Origin: Bacteroidales bacterium | GTDB lineage: Bacteria; Bacteroidota; Bacteroidia; Bacteroidales; P3 | Reading direction: 5' to 3' | NCBI GenBank assembly: GCA_017962665.1 | Contig: JAGCUU010000012.1 | Location: 1 to 64,000 of the forward strand | Length of the DNA: 64,000 nt | Notes under the pieces: model-generated | What the model was told of the DNA's origin: nothing | What the model saw: the letters and a program-made list of their open reading frames with translations, nothing else | Databases searched by the model: none | Shown: positions 16,586 to 25,888 of the stretch, one piece after another | Layout: each line of letters starts with the position of its first letter | Position numbering within the stretch: position 1 is the first letter of the stretch | Program-made: the position numbers and the translations under genes

Positions 16586-17680
16586 TCAGTTTTCAAGATA
16601 CCATTTATAGAGCTGGCGGATACCATCTTCCAGCTCTATTTTATGACGCCATCCCAAGGCATGCAGACGAGAAGGGTTTGTCAATTTGCGAGGAGTGCCG
16701 TCAGGCTTAGAGGCATCAAACCGTATTTCGCCACGATATCCAACAACATCGGCCACCATCCTTGCAACTTGGCCAATAGTATGCTCTATACCCGTGCCCA
16801 CGTTAACAAAAGAGCAATTTGAAATACGGACACCTGTGTCGGACAACAGGTCGCCACCATCGACATCCACATGTTCAAGCATATAGACACATGCATCGGC
16901 CATATCCTCGCTCCAAAGGAACTCACGCAATGGCGTACCGCTACCCCACAACGACAAATGAGAATCAAATATCGAATAACGTGAGGCAAGTATTGATTTC
17001 ACATCTGCCTCGGAGGAAGTGGCTGACACATTATCTTTCAAGGGTCTATGCGCAATATCGCGTAGAAGAGCTTCATCATCGCCTTCCATTATACATTTGG
17101 CAAGATGCACTTTACGCACAATGGCAGGAAGGACATGCGAGCCTATCAGGTCGAAATTATCATTAGGACCGTACAGGTTTGTCGGCATTACTGCAATATA
17201 GTTGGTAGCGTACTGGCGGTTAAAGGCCTCGCACATCTTAAGACCGGCAATCTTGGATAAAGCATACGGTTCATTGGTAGGTTCAAGAGCGGAAGTAAGG
17301 AGGCATTCCTCGCTCATAGGCTGAGCTGCCAAACGAGGATAAATGCATGTACTGCCGAGGAAAAGCAGTTTTTTCACTTCATGACGGAACGCCTCGCCAA
17401 TAACATCCTGCTGAATCTGCAGATTTTGGAAGATAAAGTCGGCTGGGCGAGTAGAGTTGGCCATGATGCCACCCACAAGGGCTGCGGCAAGTATGACCAC
17501 TTCTGGCTTTTCGCTGTCAAAAAAATCCTTAACTGCGAGAGGGTCCATCAAATCCAACTCTGAATGTGAACGTCCGACAAGGTTGACATATCCTTTTTGT
17601 TCAAGGCTTCTCCATATCGCCGAACCAACAAGGCCATGATGACCCGCAACATATATTTTTGTATCCCTGTTCAAAGCCAA
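16586..17680 (-). CDS. fcl: GDP-L-fucose synthase
   Basis: NADPH-dependent epimerase/reductase turning GDP-4-keto-6-deoxy-mannose into GDP-L-fucose. The 364-residue short-chain dehydrogenase has the nucleotide loop AGHHGLVGSAI, the catalytic Ser in GSTCIYP and YALSK with Tyr and Lys. It is longer than the E. coli enzyme (321) through an insertion around residues 190-240. It is the last gene of the 14-gene minus-strand polysaccharide operon, 5 bp after gmd, with which it forms the complete GDP-fucose pathway from GDP-mannose. Confidence 0.95.
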   Translation of the reverse strand: MALNRDTKIYVAGHHGLVGSAIWRSLEQKGYVNLVGRSHSELDLMDPLAVKDFFDSEKPEVVILAAALVGGIMANSTRPADFIFQNLQIQQDVIGEAFRHEVKKLLFLGSTCIYPRLAAQPMSEECLLTSALEPTNEPYALSKIAGLKMCEAFNRQYATNYIAVMPTNLYGPNDNFDLIGSHVLPAIVRKVHLAKCIMEGDDEALLRDIAHRPLKDNVSATSSEADVKSILASRYSIFDSHLSLWGSGTPLREFLWSEDMADACVYMLEHVDVDGGDLLSDTGVRISNCSFVNVGTGIEHTIGQVARMVADVVGYRGEIRFDASKPDGTPRKLTNPSRLHALGWRHKIELEDGIRQLYKWYLEN

Positions 17681-17685
17681 AAGAA

Positions 17686-18747
17686 TTATTGGTTTCTTTT
17701 GTTATTATTTTTCATGTCACTCTCCACCATTATCCGCACCAATTCTTCAAACGACGTTTTCTTCGGATTCCATCCCAACATTGTGCGTGCTTTTGTGGGA
17801 TCGCCGAGCAGTTGGTCAACCTCGGCAGGGCGGAAGAAACGAGGATCGACAGCCACAAGCACGCGTCCTGTTGCTACATCTACGCCCTCTTCTTCTACAC
17901 CCTTACCTCTCCATTTCAGCTCAATACCGGCATATTTAAAAGCCAGTGTGACAAATTCACGAACTGAGTGGTTCTCTCCGGTGGCAATAACAAAGTCCTC
18001 TGGCTTGTCCTGCTGGAGCATAAGCCACATACATTCGATATAGTCCTTGGCATAGCCCCAGTCGCGCAAAGAATCCAAGTTGCCAAGATAGAGACAGTCC
18101 TGATGCCCGTTGACAATTCTGGCGACGGCCAGAGTTATCTTGCGTGTGACAAAATTCTCTCCACGACGTTCACTCTCATGGTTGAAAAGAATACCATTTA
18201 CCGCATACATACCGTATGACTCCCTATAGTTCTTCACAATCCAGAAACCATACTGTTTTGCAACGCCGTATGGAGAACGAGGATAAAACGGAGTGTTCTC
18301 ATTTTGCGGTATTTCCTGAACCTTACCATATAGTTCAGAGGTAGATGCTTGATATATACGACATTTGTCGGTCATGCCGAGAATACGTACAGCCTCAAGC
18401 AGGCGAAGACATCCCACAGCGTCCACCTCTGCCGTATACTCAGGAACATCGAAGCTGACCTTCACATGACTTTGTGCGGCAAGGTTGTATATCTCGTCGG
18501 GATGCACTTCCTGCAGAACCCTTATCAGAGACGACGAGTCCGTCATATCGGCATAATGAAGGTCGACAATGCGTTTCTTGCGCATGTCACGAACCCATTC
18601 GTCAAGATACAGATGTTCTATACGTCCGGTATTGAAAGAGGAAGAGCGACGCAAAAGACCGTGTACCTCATAACCTTTGTCTAGAAGAAATTCGGCAAGG
18701 AAAGAACCATCCTGGCCAGTAATACCTGAAATCAATGCAACTTTCAT
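17686..18747 (-). CDS. gmd: GDP-mannose 4,6-dehydratase
   Basis: Converts GDP-D-mannose to GDP-4-keto-6-deoxy-D-mannose, the first step to GDP-L-fucose. The 353-residue protein shows [15 protein letters not shown], the [15 protein letters not shown] segment characteristic of Gmd, catalytic Thr/Ser in ASTSELYG and [10 protein letters not shown] with the Tyr and Lys. It is directly followed by fcl and is preceded by the WbpM/CapD-type dehydratase gene at 26 bp. Confidence 0.97.
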   Translation of the reverse strand: MKVALISGITGQDGSFLAEFLLDKGYEVHGLLRRSSSFNTGRIEHLYLDEWVRDMRKKRIVDLHYADMTDSSSLIRVLQEVHPDEIYNLAAQSHVKVSFDVPEYTAEVDAVGCLRLLEAVRILGMTDKCRIYQASTSELYGKVQEIPQNENTPFYPRSPYGVAKQYGFWIVKNYRESYGMYAVNGILFNHESERRGENFVTRKITLAVARIVNGHQDCLYLGNLDSLRDWGYAKDYIECMWLMLQQDKPEDFVIATGENHSVREFVTLAFKYAGIELKWRGKGVEEEGVDVATGRVLVAVDPRFFRPAEVDQLLGDPTKARTMLGWNPKKTSFEELVRIMVESDMKNNNKRNQ

Positions 18748-18773
18748 TCGTCAAACAGTTTAAAGGACATAAA

Positions 18774-20699
18774 TCAATTTTTATTTTTATTGTCCAACTC
18801 GCAGTAAACCGAATTGTTACTGATAAACTCCGGCACAATGGACTTCATCTTGGCAACAATCTGACGGTCGTCGAGAGTATACATAATATCCTGCAATTCG
18901 CCATACTCGCGATCTATATCCTCAAGGGGGTAACGGCGCACCTCGGCGCGAAGAATCTTTGGATGGTATGTAGGAATATTGTTTTCCTTTGTGGCAAGGA
19001 GCTCTTCATACAATTTCTCGCCAGGACGAAGGCCTATCTCCTTAATCTCAATACCTTTCAAACCCGAGAGCTGAATCATCTTCTTTGCCAAGTCATAGAT
19101 TTTGACAGGTTTTCCCATATCAAAGACAAAGATGTCGCCACCTTCTCCCATTGCACCAGCCTCAAGCACCAAGTTGCAGGCTTCCGGAATAGTCATAAAG
19201 TAACGTATGATATCCTTGTGAGTGACTGTTAGCGGACCACCAGCGGCGAGCTGTTTCTTAAATAGCGGTATGACACTGCCGTTAGATCCGAGGACGTTAC
19301 CGAAACGAGTAGTGACAAAATGGGTACGTTCTGTGGAGCGGCTCTGGATATATATCTCTGCCATTCGTTTGGTTGCACCCATAACATTGGTTGGGTTAAC
19401 AGCCTTGTCTGTCGATATCATGACAAATTTTTCCGCGCCGTATTTAATGGCAAGATCAGCCACGTTCTTGGTACCAAAGACATTAACATATATAGCCTCG
19501 TAAGGATTCTCCTCCATAAACGGCACATGTTTGTAGGCTGCAGCATGATATACCAGGTTAGGACGATAGTTCTCAAAGACCTCTTCCATACGAGCCTGAT
19601 CCTTCACACTGGCAATAACAAAGACCATAGAATCAACATATTTCTTATATGGTTCATTGTTGCGTAGTTCAAACTGGAGATCGTATAACGGAGACTCCGC
19701 CTGGTCGAGCATTATTATCTTTTTAGGCTTGTACTGAAGCAGTTGGCGACAGATCTCGCTGCCTATAGAACCTGCGGCACCGGTAACAAGAACAGTCTTG
19801 TCAAGCACTTCACGCACCACATTGATATTGTCAATTTTTATAGGTTCACGTTCCAAAAGATCCTCGATTTTAATATCCTGAATCTGAGTTGAAGTAAACG
19901 TACCGTTCATCCACAAAGAGATGTGAGGTACCGCCTTGACGGTAAGACCGAGGTCCAGAGCCCTGTTTGTGATAGCCTGTTTATGCATCAAGCGAATCGT
20001 CGGGATGGCGATGATAATCTGACTTATATTCTTAGCCTTCACAAACTTGGGAGTAAGAACATCGCGTGCTCGAAGCACCGGCACACTGTCGAGATGCTGG
20101 TTTACCTTTGACTTATCATCATCGATAAAGGCAATGACTTTATATTCAAAATGGAGATCCTGTTTCAAGGCGTTGTTCGCTATCACACCCGCTGCTCCAG
20201 CACCGTAAATGACCACATTCACCTCACGCCTGTGGCGTTTAAAGTACTGGTTGTAGACATACAGCACCATAAATCTTCCCAAGAGCATAAACAATGCCAA
20301 CAGAGTGTACATCGACATCACCATACGATATGACGGAATAATATTGCCCCTGGTAGGAAACAGCATAAACCTGTTGTTCAAATAATTCAGCAAACCGCAT
20401 GAAAGTGCCATAAAAACGCAGGCGACAAGAATCCTGAATATGTCATTCAGTCCCATGTGACGCACAATACTCCTGTATGTCTTGAAGATATAGAAAAAGA
20501 CCAGCGAGACAGAAAGACAGATGCACATGTTAATCCATAGAGCATTCCAAGTAAAATGCTCGCTAATGCGCCATGAAAACAGTTCTGCGATAACAAACGC
20601 AAACAAAAACATCATGATATCTATCATCAGCATAACCCATCCGGGCACTGTTGAATGACGATATTTCTTGACTAAATTATAAAACAGTTTTCGAAACAT
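18774..20699 (-). CDS. Membrane-bound UDP-sugar 4,6-dehydratase (WbpM/CapD type)
   Basis: Predicted inverting or retaining 4,6-dehydratase acting on UDP-N-acetylhexosamine, giving a 4-keto-6-deoxy sugar. The 641-residue protein has four N-terminal membrane segments (about 20-145), a first Rossmann-like domain (VIYGAGAAG, about 165) and a catalytic extended SDR domain (VTGAAGSIGSEICRQL, about 308) with STDKAVNPTNVMGATKR. This long layout is that of WbpM, PglF and CapD-like proteins, which often start synthesis of the sugar placed first on the lipid carrier (bacillosamine or QuiNAc type). Which epimer it makes cannot be read from the sequence. Confidence 0.9.
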   Translation of the reverse strand: MFRKLFYNLVKKYRHSTVPGWVMLMIDIMMFLFAFVIAELFSWRISEHFTWNALWINMCICLSVSLVFFYIFKTYRSIVRHMGLNDIFRILVACVFMALSCGLLNYLNNRFMLFPTRGNIIPSYRMVMSMYTLLALFMLLGRFMVLYVYNQYFKRHRREVNVVIYGAGAAGVIANNALKQDLHFEYKVIAFIDDDKSKVNQHLDSVPVLRARDVLTPKFVKAKNISQIIIAIPTIRLMHKQAITNRALDLGLTVKAVPHISLWMNGTFTSTQIQDIKIEDLLEREPIKIDNINVVREVLDKTVLVTGAAGSIGSEICRQLLQYKPKKIIMLDQAESPLYDLQFELRNNEPYKKYVDSMVFVIASVKDQARMEEVFENYRPNLVYHAAAYKHVPFMEENPYEAIYVNVFGTKNVADLAIKYGAEKFVMISTDKAVNPTNVMGATKRMAEIYIQSRSTERTHFVTTRFGNVLGSNGSVIPLFKKQLAAGGPLTVTHKDIIRYFMTIPEACNLVLEAGAMGEGGDIFVFDMGKPVKIYDLAKKMIQLSGLKGIEIKEIGLRPGEKLYEELLATKENNIPTYHPKILRAEVRRYPLEDIDREYGELQDIMYTLDDRQIVAKMKSIVPEFISNNSVYCELDNKNKN

Positions 20700-20746
20700 T
20701 ATTATATTTTTTAATGATTAACGAACTATATATGTATTACTTTATA

Positions 20747-22045
20747 TTATAATCTTCCATCGACATCACTGCGAGGCAGGAATCCTTTTACATCGTACAC
20801 TATCCCAGGACGCGGAACCAGATCCCTGATATTAATATCGGCAAACTGACAGTGTGCAACAGCGAGGATGGCGGCATCGTATTCTTTGTCTATTATTGCC
20901 GACTTTGAATTATTGATTACCACACCATACTCCTTGTAAACCTTTTCGGGGTCTGCCCACGGGTCGTACACTGTGATATTGCCGGTGTATTCCGAAAGGG
21001 TGTTGTAAACATCCGCCACCTTTGTATTGCGGATGTCGGGACAGTTTTCCTTAAAGGTAAAGCCGAGTATTAATAAACTGGCATCTTTTACGGGCCTGCC
21101 AGCGAGATTCATCAGATGAATGAGCCTTCCCGCCACATAGGCGCCCATTCCGTCATTGAGTCTGCGGGCACTATACATTACGCGAGGAAATACACCGTAA
21201 ACCTGGGCTTTCTCTATCATATAATAGGGATCCACTCCAATGCAATGTCCTCCGACCAAACCGGGTTTCATCCTGATGAAATTCCATTTGCTGGCTGCAG
21301 CATCAAGGATGTCGCCTGTGTCCAATCCCATAGCGGCAAAAATCTTGGCCAACTCATTCACGAATGCGATATTGACGTCACGCTGGCAGTTCTCGACAAT
21401 TTTGGAAGCTTCCGCGACACGTATCGAAGGGGCGCGGTGGGTGCCGCCCACTAACACACTTGAATATAATGCATCAACGAAATCGGCCGTTTCCGGCGTA
21501 GAGCCCGACGTAACCTTGCAAATGGTCTCTATTGCATGTTCTTTGTCTCCAGGGTTGACACGTTCCGGACTATAACCAACATAAAAACCATTGTTGTATA
21601 CCAATCCCGAGGTCTCCGCAAGTATCGGCACGCAGACCTCCTCGGTAACGCCTGGATATACTGTGGATTCATATACCACAACATCACCATTCCCCAACAC
21701 ACCTCCTACGGTACGGCTTGCCTCGGACAGAGGGACAAGATCAGGATGCATGTTTTCGTCCACCGGAGTCGGGACAGCGACAATGAATACCCTCTTCCTG
21801 TTGTTGCGGTTCTCTGCCAATACCGAGATGTCGGAAGTAAACATAAGGCCATTCCCAAGGGCATCCTCCAAACCATGTCCCACAACTTCGCATGTACTGT
21901 CTTTGCCACGACGCAAATCGTCAATACGCTGCGAGTTGCAATCGTAGCCAACAGTGTCATAGTGCTTGGAAAAAAGGCATGCCAGCGGCAAGCCCACATA
22001 TCCAAGGCCGACGACACACACTTCTATGTTGCTCATTTCATTCAT
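20747..22045 (-). CDS. wbpA: UDP-N-acetylglucosamine 6-dehydrogenase
   Basis: Oxidises C6 of UDP-GlcNAc (or its epimer) to UDP-GlcNAcA with two NAD. The 432-residue protein has the N-terminal NAD domain (VVGLGYVGLPLA), the catalytic Cys in KPGLVGGHCIGVDPYY and a C-terminal UDP-binding domain (GFTFKENCPDIRNTK). These features place it with WbpA, WbpO and TviB rather than with UDP-glucose dehydrogenases. Substrate choice is inferred from its neighbours wbpB, wbpD and wbpE, which act on its product. It overlaps the upstream wbpE stop by four bases (ATGA). Confidence 0.88.
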   Translation of the reverse strand: MNEMSNIEVCVVGLGYVGLPLACLFSKHYDTVGYDCNSQRIDDLRRGKDSTCEVVGHGLEDALGNGLMFTSDISVLAENRNNRKRVFIVAVPTPVDENMHPDLVPLSEASRTVGGVLGNGDVVVYESTVYPGVTEEVCVPILAETSGLVYNNGFYVGYSPERVNPGDKEHAIETICKVTSGSTPETADFVDALYSSVLVGGTHRAPSIRVAEASKIVENCQRDVNIAFVNELAKIFAAMGLDTGDILDAAASKWNFIRMKPGLVGGHCIGVDPYYMIEKAQVYGVFPRVMYSARRLNDGMGAYVAGRLIHLMNLAGRPVKDASLLILGFTFKENCPDIRNTKVADVYNTLSEYTGNITVYDPWADPEKVYKEYGVVINNSKSAIIDKEYDAAILAVAHCQFADINIRDLVPRPGIVYDVKGFLPRSDVDGRL

Positions 22046-23142
22046 ACCAGCGAAGCAATTTTTTCTATCTCATCATCTGTAAGATACGGATGCATCGGCA
22101 AAGAAAGCACATTATTTACAATAGATTCAGCAACAATACAAGGCTGCTGCAGATGTTTGTAAGGCTCAAAGGCCTTCTGCCTGCTCATAGTTCGTGGATA
22201 GTACACCGCAGTAGGAATCCCGGCATCGTGTAAACGAGACCGAACACTATCGCGATCTTCCAGAACGAGAGTATATTGTGCCCATGAAGAGGTGAACGGG
22301 GGCTGAATCTGCGGAATGGTAGCTTTTCCTCGAAGCAAACTGTTATAACAATCAGCCACGTGATTAACAGCGGTAAGTTCCTTGTCAAAATGGCGCAACT
22401 TGACCAAAAGTATCGCAGCTTGAATCGAGTCAAGGCGTGAGTTCAAACCTATACGAACATTGTCATATTTGTTTTCTCCTTTGCCATGCTCTCGCAACGA
22501 ACGCAACAACTGGGCGATTTTGTCATCATCCGTAAACATAGCCCCGCCGTCGCCATAGCAGCCCAATGGTTTTGCCGGAAAGAACGAGGTGGTGCCGATA
22601 TCCCCAAAGGAGCATGCCTTTTTCGAGCCAATTGCACCTCCAAAACCTTGTGCGGCGTCCTCAACCAAACGCAGATTATATTTCGTACAAATATCTCTAA
22701 TCATGTCATATTCGGCTGGCAAGCCGAACAGATCCACGGCTATGACCGCTTTAGGCCGCAAGCCGCCACGACGCTCTACGGAACAAATCTTTTCCTCAAA
22801 ATCGGAAGAGTCAATATTAAAGGTTGAAGACTTGACATCAACAAAAACAGGTGTTGCCCCTGTGCGAGCCACAGCCTCTGCTGTAGCGAAAAAGGTAAAA
22901 TCTGGCACAAAAACAGCGTCACCAGAGCCTATTTCCAGGGCGAGGAGAGCCATATAAATTGCATCAGTACCGTTTGCACATGACACACAATGCCTTACTC
23001 CAACATAATCTGCCAACTTCTTCTCCAATTCCACAATCTGGGGAGCCATGATATAAGCACCGGAAGAGGCCACGCCAATCAGTGCCTCATCCATCTCATG
23101 CTTCATAGCCGCATATTGTCTTTCCAGATCGCGAAATCTCAT
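22042..23142 (-). CDS. wbpE: PLP aminotransferase making UDP-GlcNAc(3N)A
   Basis: DegT/DnrJ/EryC1-family aminotransferase that puts an amino group on C3 of the 3-keto sugar acid made by WbpB. The 366-residue protein shows GTDAIYMAL, the PLP-contacting DLFGLPAEY and EDAAQGFG, and the Schiff-base Lys in TSFFPAKPLGCYGDGG. Its place between wbpA and wbpD defines the likely role. The homologue PorR of Porphyromonas gingivalis is needed for A-LPS and for anchoring T9SS cargo, a possible role here too. It starts four bases after wbpD. Confidence 0.9.
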   Translation of the reverse strand: MRFRDLERQYAAMKHEMDEALIGVASSGAYIMAPQIVELEKKLADYVGVRHCVSCANGTDAIYMALLALEIGSGDAVFVPDFTFFATAEAVARTGATPVFVDVKSSTFNIDSSDFEEKICSVERRGGLRPKAVIAVDLFGLPAEYDMIRDICTKYNLRLVEDAAQGFGGAIGSKKACSFGDIGTTSFFPAKPLGCYGDGGAMFTDDDKIAQLLRSLREHGKGENKYDNVRIGLNSRLDSIQAAILLVKLRHFDKELTAVNHVADCYNSLLRGKATIPQIQPPFTSSWAQYTLVLEDRDSVRSRLHDAGIPTAVYYPRTMSRQKAFEPYKHLQQPCIVAESIVNNVLSLPMHPYLTDDEIEKIASLV

Positions 23143-23146
23143 AACA

Positions 23147-23659
23147 TTATATATTGTTAAACCTTTCCACTATCTCGCCTTTCTCGTTGACTCTGCCTAT
23201 CACCCTTGCTGGCACACCGGCAACGAGAGTGTAATCAGGTACATCTTTTGTGACTACAGCGCCTGCGGCGACCATAGCATAGCGTCCTATGGTGTGTCCG
23301 CACACCACTGTACAATTAGCTCCTAACGATGACCCTTTGCAAACGCGAGTATGCTCATATTTTCCATGCACAGGAAAAGCTGCACGGGGCAGAGTCACAT
23401 TAGTAAAGACACAACTTGGACCCAGGAAAACCTCATCCTCTATCTCGACACCTTCATAAACCGACACATTATTTTGTATACGTACACCGTTGCCAACAAC
23501 CACGTTGTTGCCTATATTGACGTTCTGTCCCAGAGAGCAGTTCGCACCTATCCTGGCGCCGCTCTGGATATGACAGAAATGCCATATCTTGGTGCCTTCG
23601 CCAATGACAACATCATTGTCGATATAGCTACTCTCATGTATGTAAGGTTCTTTGCTCAT
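23147..23659 (-). CDS. wbpD: UDP-GlcNAc(3N)A N-acetyltransferase
   Basis: Left-handed beta-helix acetyltransferase that acetylates the 3-amino group to give UDP-2,3-diacetamido-2,3-dideoxy-glucuronic acid. The 170-residue protein has hexapeptide repeats through most of its length, a start typical of WbpD/WlbB ([20 protein letters not shown]) and the GKYEHT segment followed by the catalytic region. It lies between wbpB and wbpE with gaps of 12 and 4 bp. No WbpI-type 2-epimerase is seen in the window, so the product should keep the gluco configuration. Confidence 0.9.
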   Translation of the reverse strand: MSKEPYIHESSYIDNDVVIGEGTKIWHFCHIQSGARIGANCSLGQNVNIGNNVVVGNGVRIQNNVSVYEGVEIEDEVFLGPSCVFTNVTLPRAAFPVHGKYEHTRVCKGSSLGANCTVVCGHTIGRYAMVAAGAVVTKDVPDYTLVAGVPARVIGRVNEKGEIVERFNNI

Positions 23660-23671
23660 ACTTACTTGTTC

Positions 23672-24643
23672 TCAATTCGTCCATCCAAACGGATGAGGTG
23701 TCAATTCCAATGAAGCCAATGGGTGGTAGTCACCCTGCAACCCTATTGGTTGTGCGTTGCGGATATCGTGTACTATCTGGATGCTTTCGCGAGCTTCGGA
23801 AATCGAGAAACCGCGTCCGGCGAGTATCTCCTCATAGCTACGCGTATGCAGTTCCGTAAATCCTTCACTGAATTCAAACTCCACGCCGTCTACATGAATA
23901 GTCCTATATGTCCTCAATCCACGCTGACGTGCCTCCTGCGGCAGATTGTCCGCATTGATACTGAGAAAATACCGTACTCTGGCTTGCTGCAACTGCAAAA
24001 AACCGGCGACACGGTCATGCGAGGCGACATGTACGACATTCCTGCTCACAGGACCGAAAATCCATGTCAACATATCATAGAAATGCACTCCGATATTTGT
24101 TGCAACTCCGCCACTTTTGCGTGCGTCGCCCTTCCACGAAGCAAAGTACCAGTTGCCGCGTGATGTGATATAGGTCAGATCCACATCGTAAATCCTGTCC
24201 TTTTGGCCATTCATGATTTTTTTGCGCAATGCAACAACGGAGGGATGCAGTCGAAGCTGCAATATAGTGTAAGCCTTATGTCCCGTCTCCCGTTCCACAC
24301 GCTCCAGTCCGTCAATGTTCCACGGATTAAGGACCACTGGCTTTTCGCAAATGACATCTGCACCAAGACGCAATCCATATCTGGTATGGGCATCGTGCAG
24401 ATAGTTTGGCGTACAGACAGAAATATAATCCAGAGCCTCGCCCCTTCCCTTTAACAGGCTGTTATGGCGATCGAAAAGCTCCTGTTCTGTAAAGAATGCC
24501 GCATCAGGGAAATAACTGTCAAGGATTCCGACACTATCACTGCGGTCATAGGCAGACAGAAGCCGGTTCCCTGTCTCCTTGATAGCCTTCAGATGACGGG
24601 GAGCCACATAGCCTCCAACCCCAATGATAGCAAAATTCTTCAT
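23672..24643 (-). CDS. wbpB: UDP-GlcNAcA 3-dehydrogenase
   Basis: NAD-dependent Gfo/Idh/MocA oxidoreductase that oxidises C3 of UDP-GlcNAcA. In the Pseudomonas pathway its NADH is recycled with 2-oxoglutarate and it works as a pair with the aminotransferase. The 323-residue protein has the Rossmann start IIGVGGYVAPRHL, CEKPVVLNPWN with the catalytic Lys, and the WlbA/WbpB signature KGDARKSGGVATNIGVHFYD, plus a C-terminal RSYEEILAGRGF. The glycine loop reads GVGGYV, a common variation in this subfamily. It follows the WecA-like gene by 11 bp. Confidence 0.92.
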   Translation of the reverse strand: MKNFAIIGVGGYVAPRHLKAIKETGNRLLSAYDRSDSVGILDSYFPDAAFFTEQELFDRHNSLLKGRGEALDYISVCTPNYLHDAHTRYGLRLGADVICEKPVVLNPWNIDGLERVERETGHKAYTILQLRLHPSVVALRKKIMNGQKDRIYDVDLTYITSRGNWYFASWKGDARKSGGVATNIGVHFYDMLTWIFGPVSRNVVHVASHDRVAGFLQLQQARVRYFLSINADNLPQEARQRGLRTYRTIHVDGVEFEFSEGFTELHTRSYEEILAGRGFSISEARESIQIVHDIRNAQPIGLQGDYHPLASLELTPHPFGWTN

Positions 24644-24654
24644 TTGACCAGTTA

Positions 24655-25827
24655 TTATGTCGTTCTACGGCGTCCGTCTATCAAACGCCTCATAAAATAG
24701 TAAAATATATCAATTTTTTTGCTTACACGGACACATCGTATCGAGAAAACAGTATATCTTCTCGACCTCTTGTCACGTGCATTGGCTATCAAGAAATATG
24801 GCATCCACAGAAAGACAATTCCTGCCGCGATGACGACAAAGAACTGCAGACCTACCTGCATTCCTGCGGATGATGTAATATACCACACAAGTATCACTAA
24901 AGAATTCAACAACATAATTAGAACCGTGGCGAGAAAATGACTCATTCCGGCATCGACAAACACATGGTGCAGATGTGAACGGTCAGGATGGAAAGGAGAT
25001 TTGCGTTTCAATACTCGCACGAGAGCGACTCTGACAAGGTCAAAAACCATTGCGGAGAGCAGTGAGAGCATGAAGCTGATGAAATAGTTGTCGGCCAGAA
25101 AACCTCCCATAGCCGAACCGAAAGGATCGGGACATGCCGAGCAATAAATAAAAAGTCCCAGGACCAGCGATCCCGAGTCACCCATATACATCTTGTATCG
25201 TTGAGAGAAAACATTGAAAATAAAGAAAGAACTCATTACGCCCACCATTGTGTATGAGGTGATGGCTTGCGCAACAAAGCCGTGACGGCTATTCCAATAG
25301 CCCATAACAAAAGCAACCAGTATACCAAGTCCTGAAGCAAGTCCGTCGATGCCGTCAACGAAATTAACAGCATTGAGCAGCATAATGCCGATGAACAATG
25401 TAAGTACAAGCGCAACGCCTAAAGGCAGAGTGTATATTCCGAAAAGACCAAAAAGGGAATTTAAACCGTAATTGCCGCCAAAGAACAGCAACAATACAGA
25501 AAACACCTGCAAAATCAACTTAAATTGCCAACTCAAGAGTATAATGTCGTCAAGCATTCCAAAAACAAAAAGTATGGTCATGACGCAAAAGGCGGGGAGA
25601 AGAGTTGTCAAATCATAAAAGACGTTCATTACCAAAAAGCTTATGCTTATCAGTAGAATAATCACCATGCCTCCCATCACCGCCACCGGCATACTCTGGA
25701 ACTTTCTTGCATTCGGAGAGTCTGTCAGCTTTTTACGTTGAGCCATAAGTACAACCATAGGCAGTACCATAGGCATAATCATAAAAGGAATCAAAAAAGC
25801 AAACCCGTAAAGTAGATTAATACTCAT
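24655..25827 (-). CDS. Undecaprenyl-phosphate sugar-1-phosphate transferase (WecA/TagO-like)
   Basis: Integral membrane enzyme of the MraY/WecA/TagO superfamily that transfers a sugar 1-phosphate, typically GlcNAc-1-P, to undecaprenyl phosphate and so starts a glycan on the lipid carrier. The 390-residue protein has about ten membrane segments. Its cytoplasmic motifs are FGMLDDI (catalytic Asp pair), NFVDGIDGLA, YMGDSGSLVLG and HPDRSHLHH (the WecA-type histidine loop). It is the only lipid-carrier enzyme in the operon. Its position between rhamnose and Wbp genes suggests it initiates the polysaccharide that uses those sugars. Confidence 0.9.
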   Translation of the reverse strand: MSINLLYGFAFLIPFMIMPMVLPMVVLMAQRKKLTDSPNARKFQSMPVAVMGGMVIILLISISFLVMNVFYDLTTLLPAFCVMTILFVFGMLDDIILLSWQFKLILQVFSVLLLFFGGNYGLNSLFGLFGIYTLPLGVALVLTLFIGIMLLNAVNFVDGIDGLASGLGILVAFVMGYWNSRHGFVAQAITSYTMVGVMSSFFIFNVFSQRYKMYMGDSGSLVLGLFIYCSACPDPFGSAMGGFLADNYFISFMLSLLSAMVFDLVRVALVRVLKRKSPFHPDRSHLHHVFVDAGMSHFLATVLIMLLNSLVILVWYITSSAGMQVGLQFFVVIAAGIVFLWMPYFLIANARDKRSRRYTVFSIRCVRVSKKIDIFYYFMRRLIDGRRRTT

Positions 25828-25888
25828 AATGAATCAATCTCAATCGACATTACAAAGGAAAAACCATTCAATTTGTAATAATAAACCA

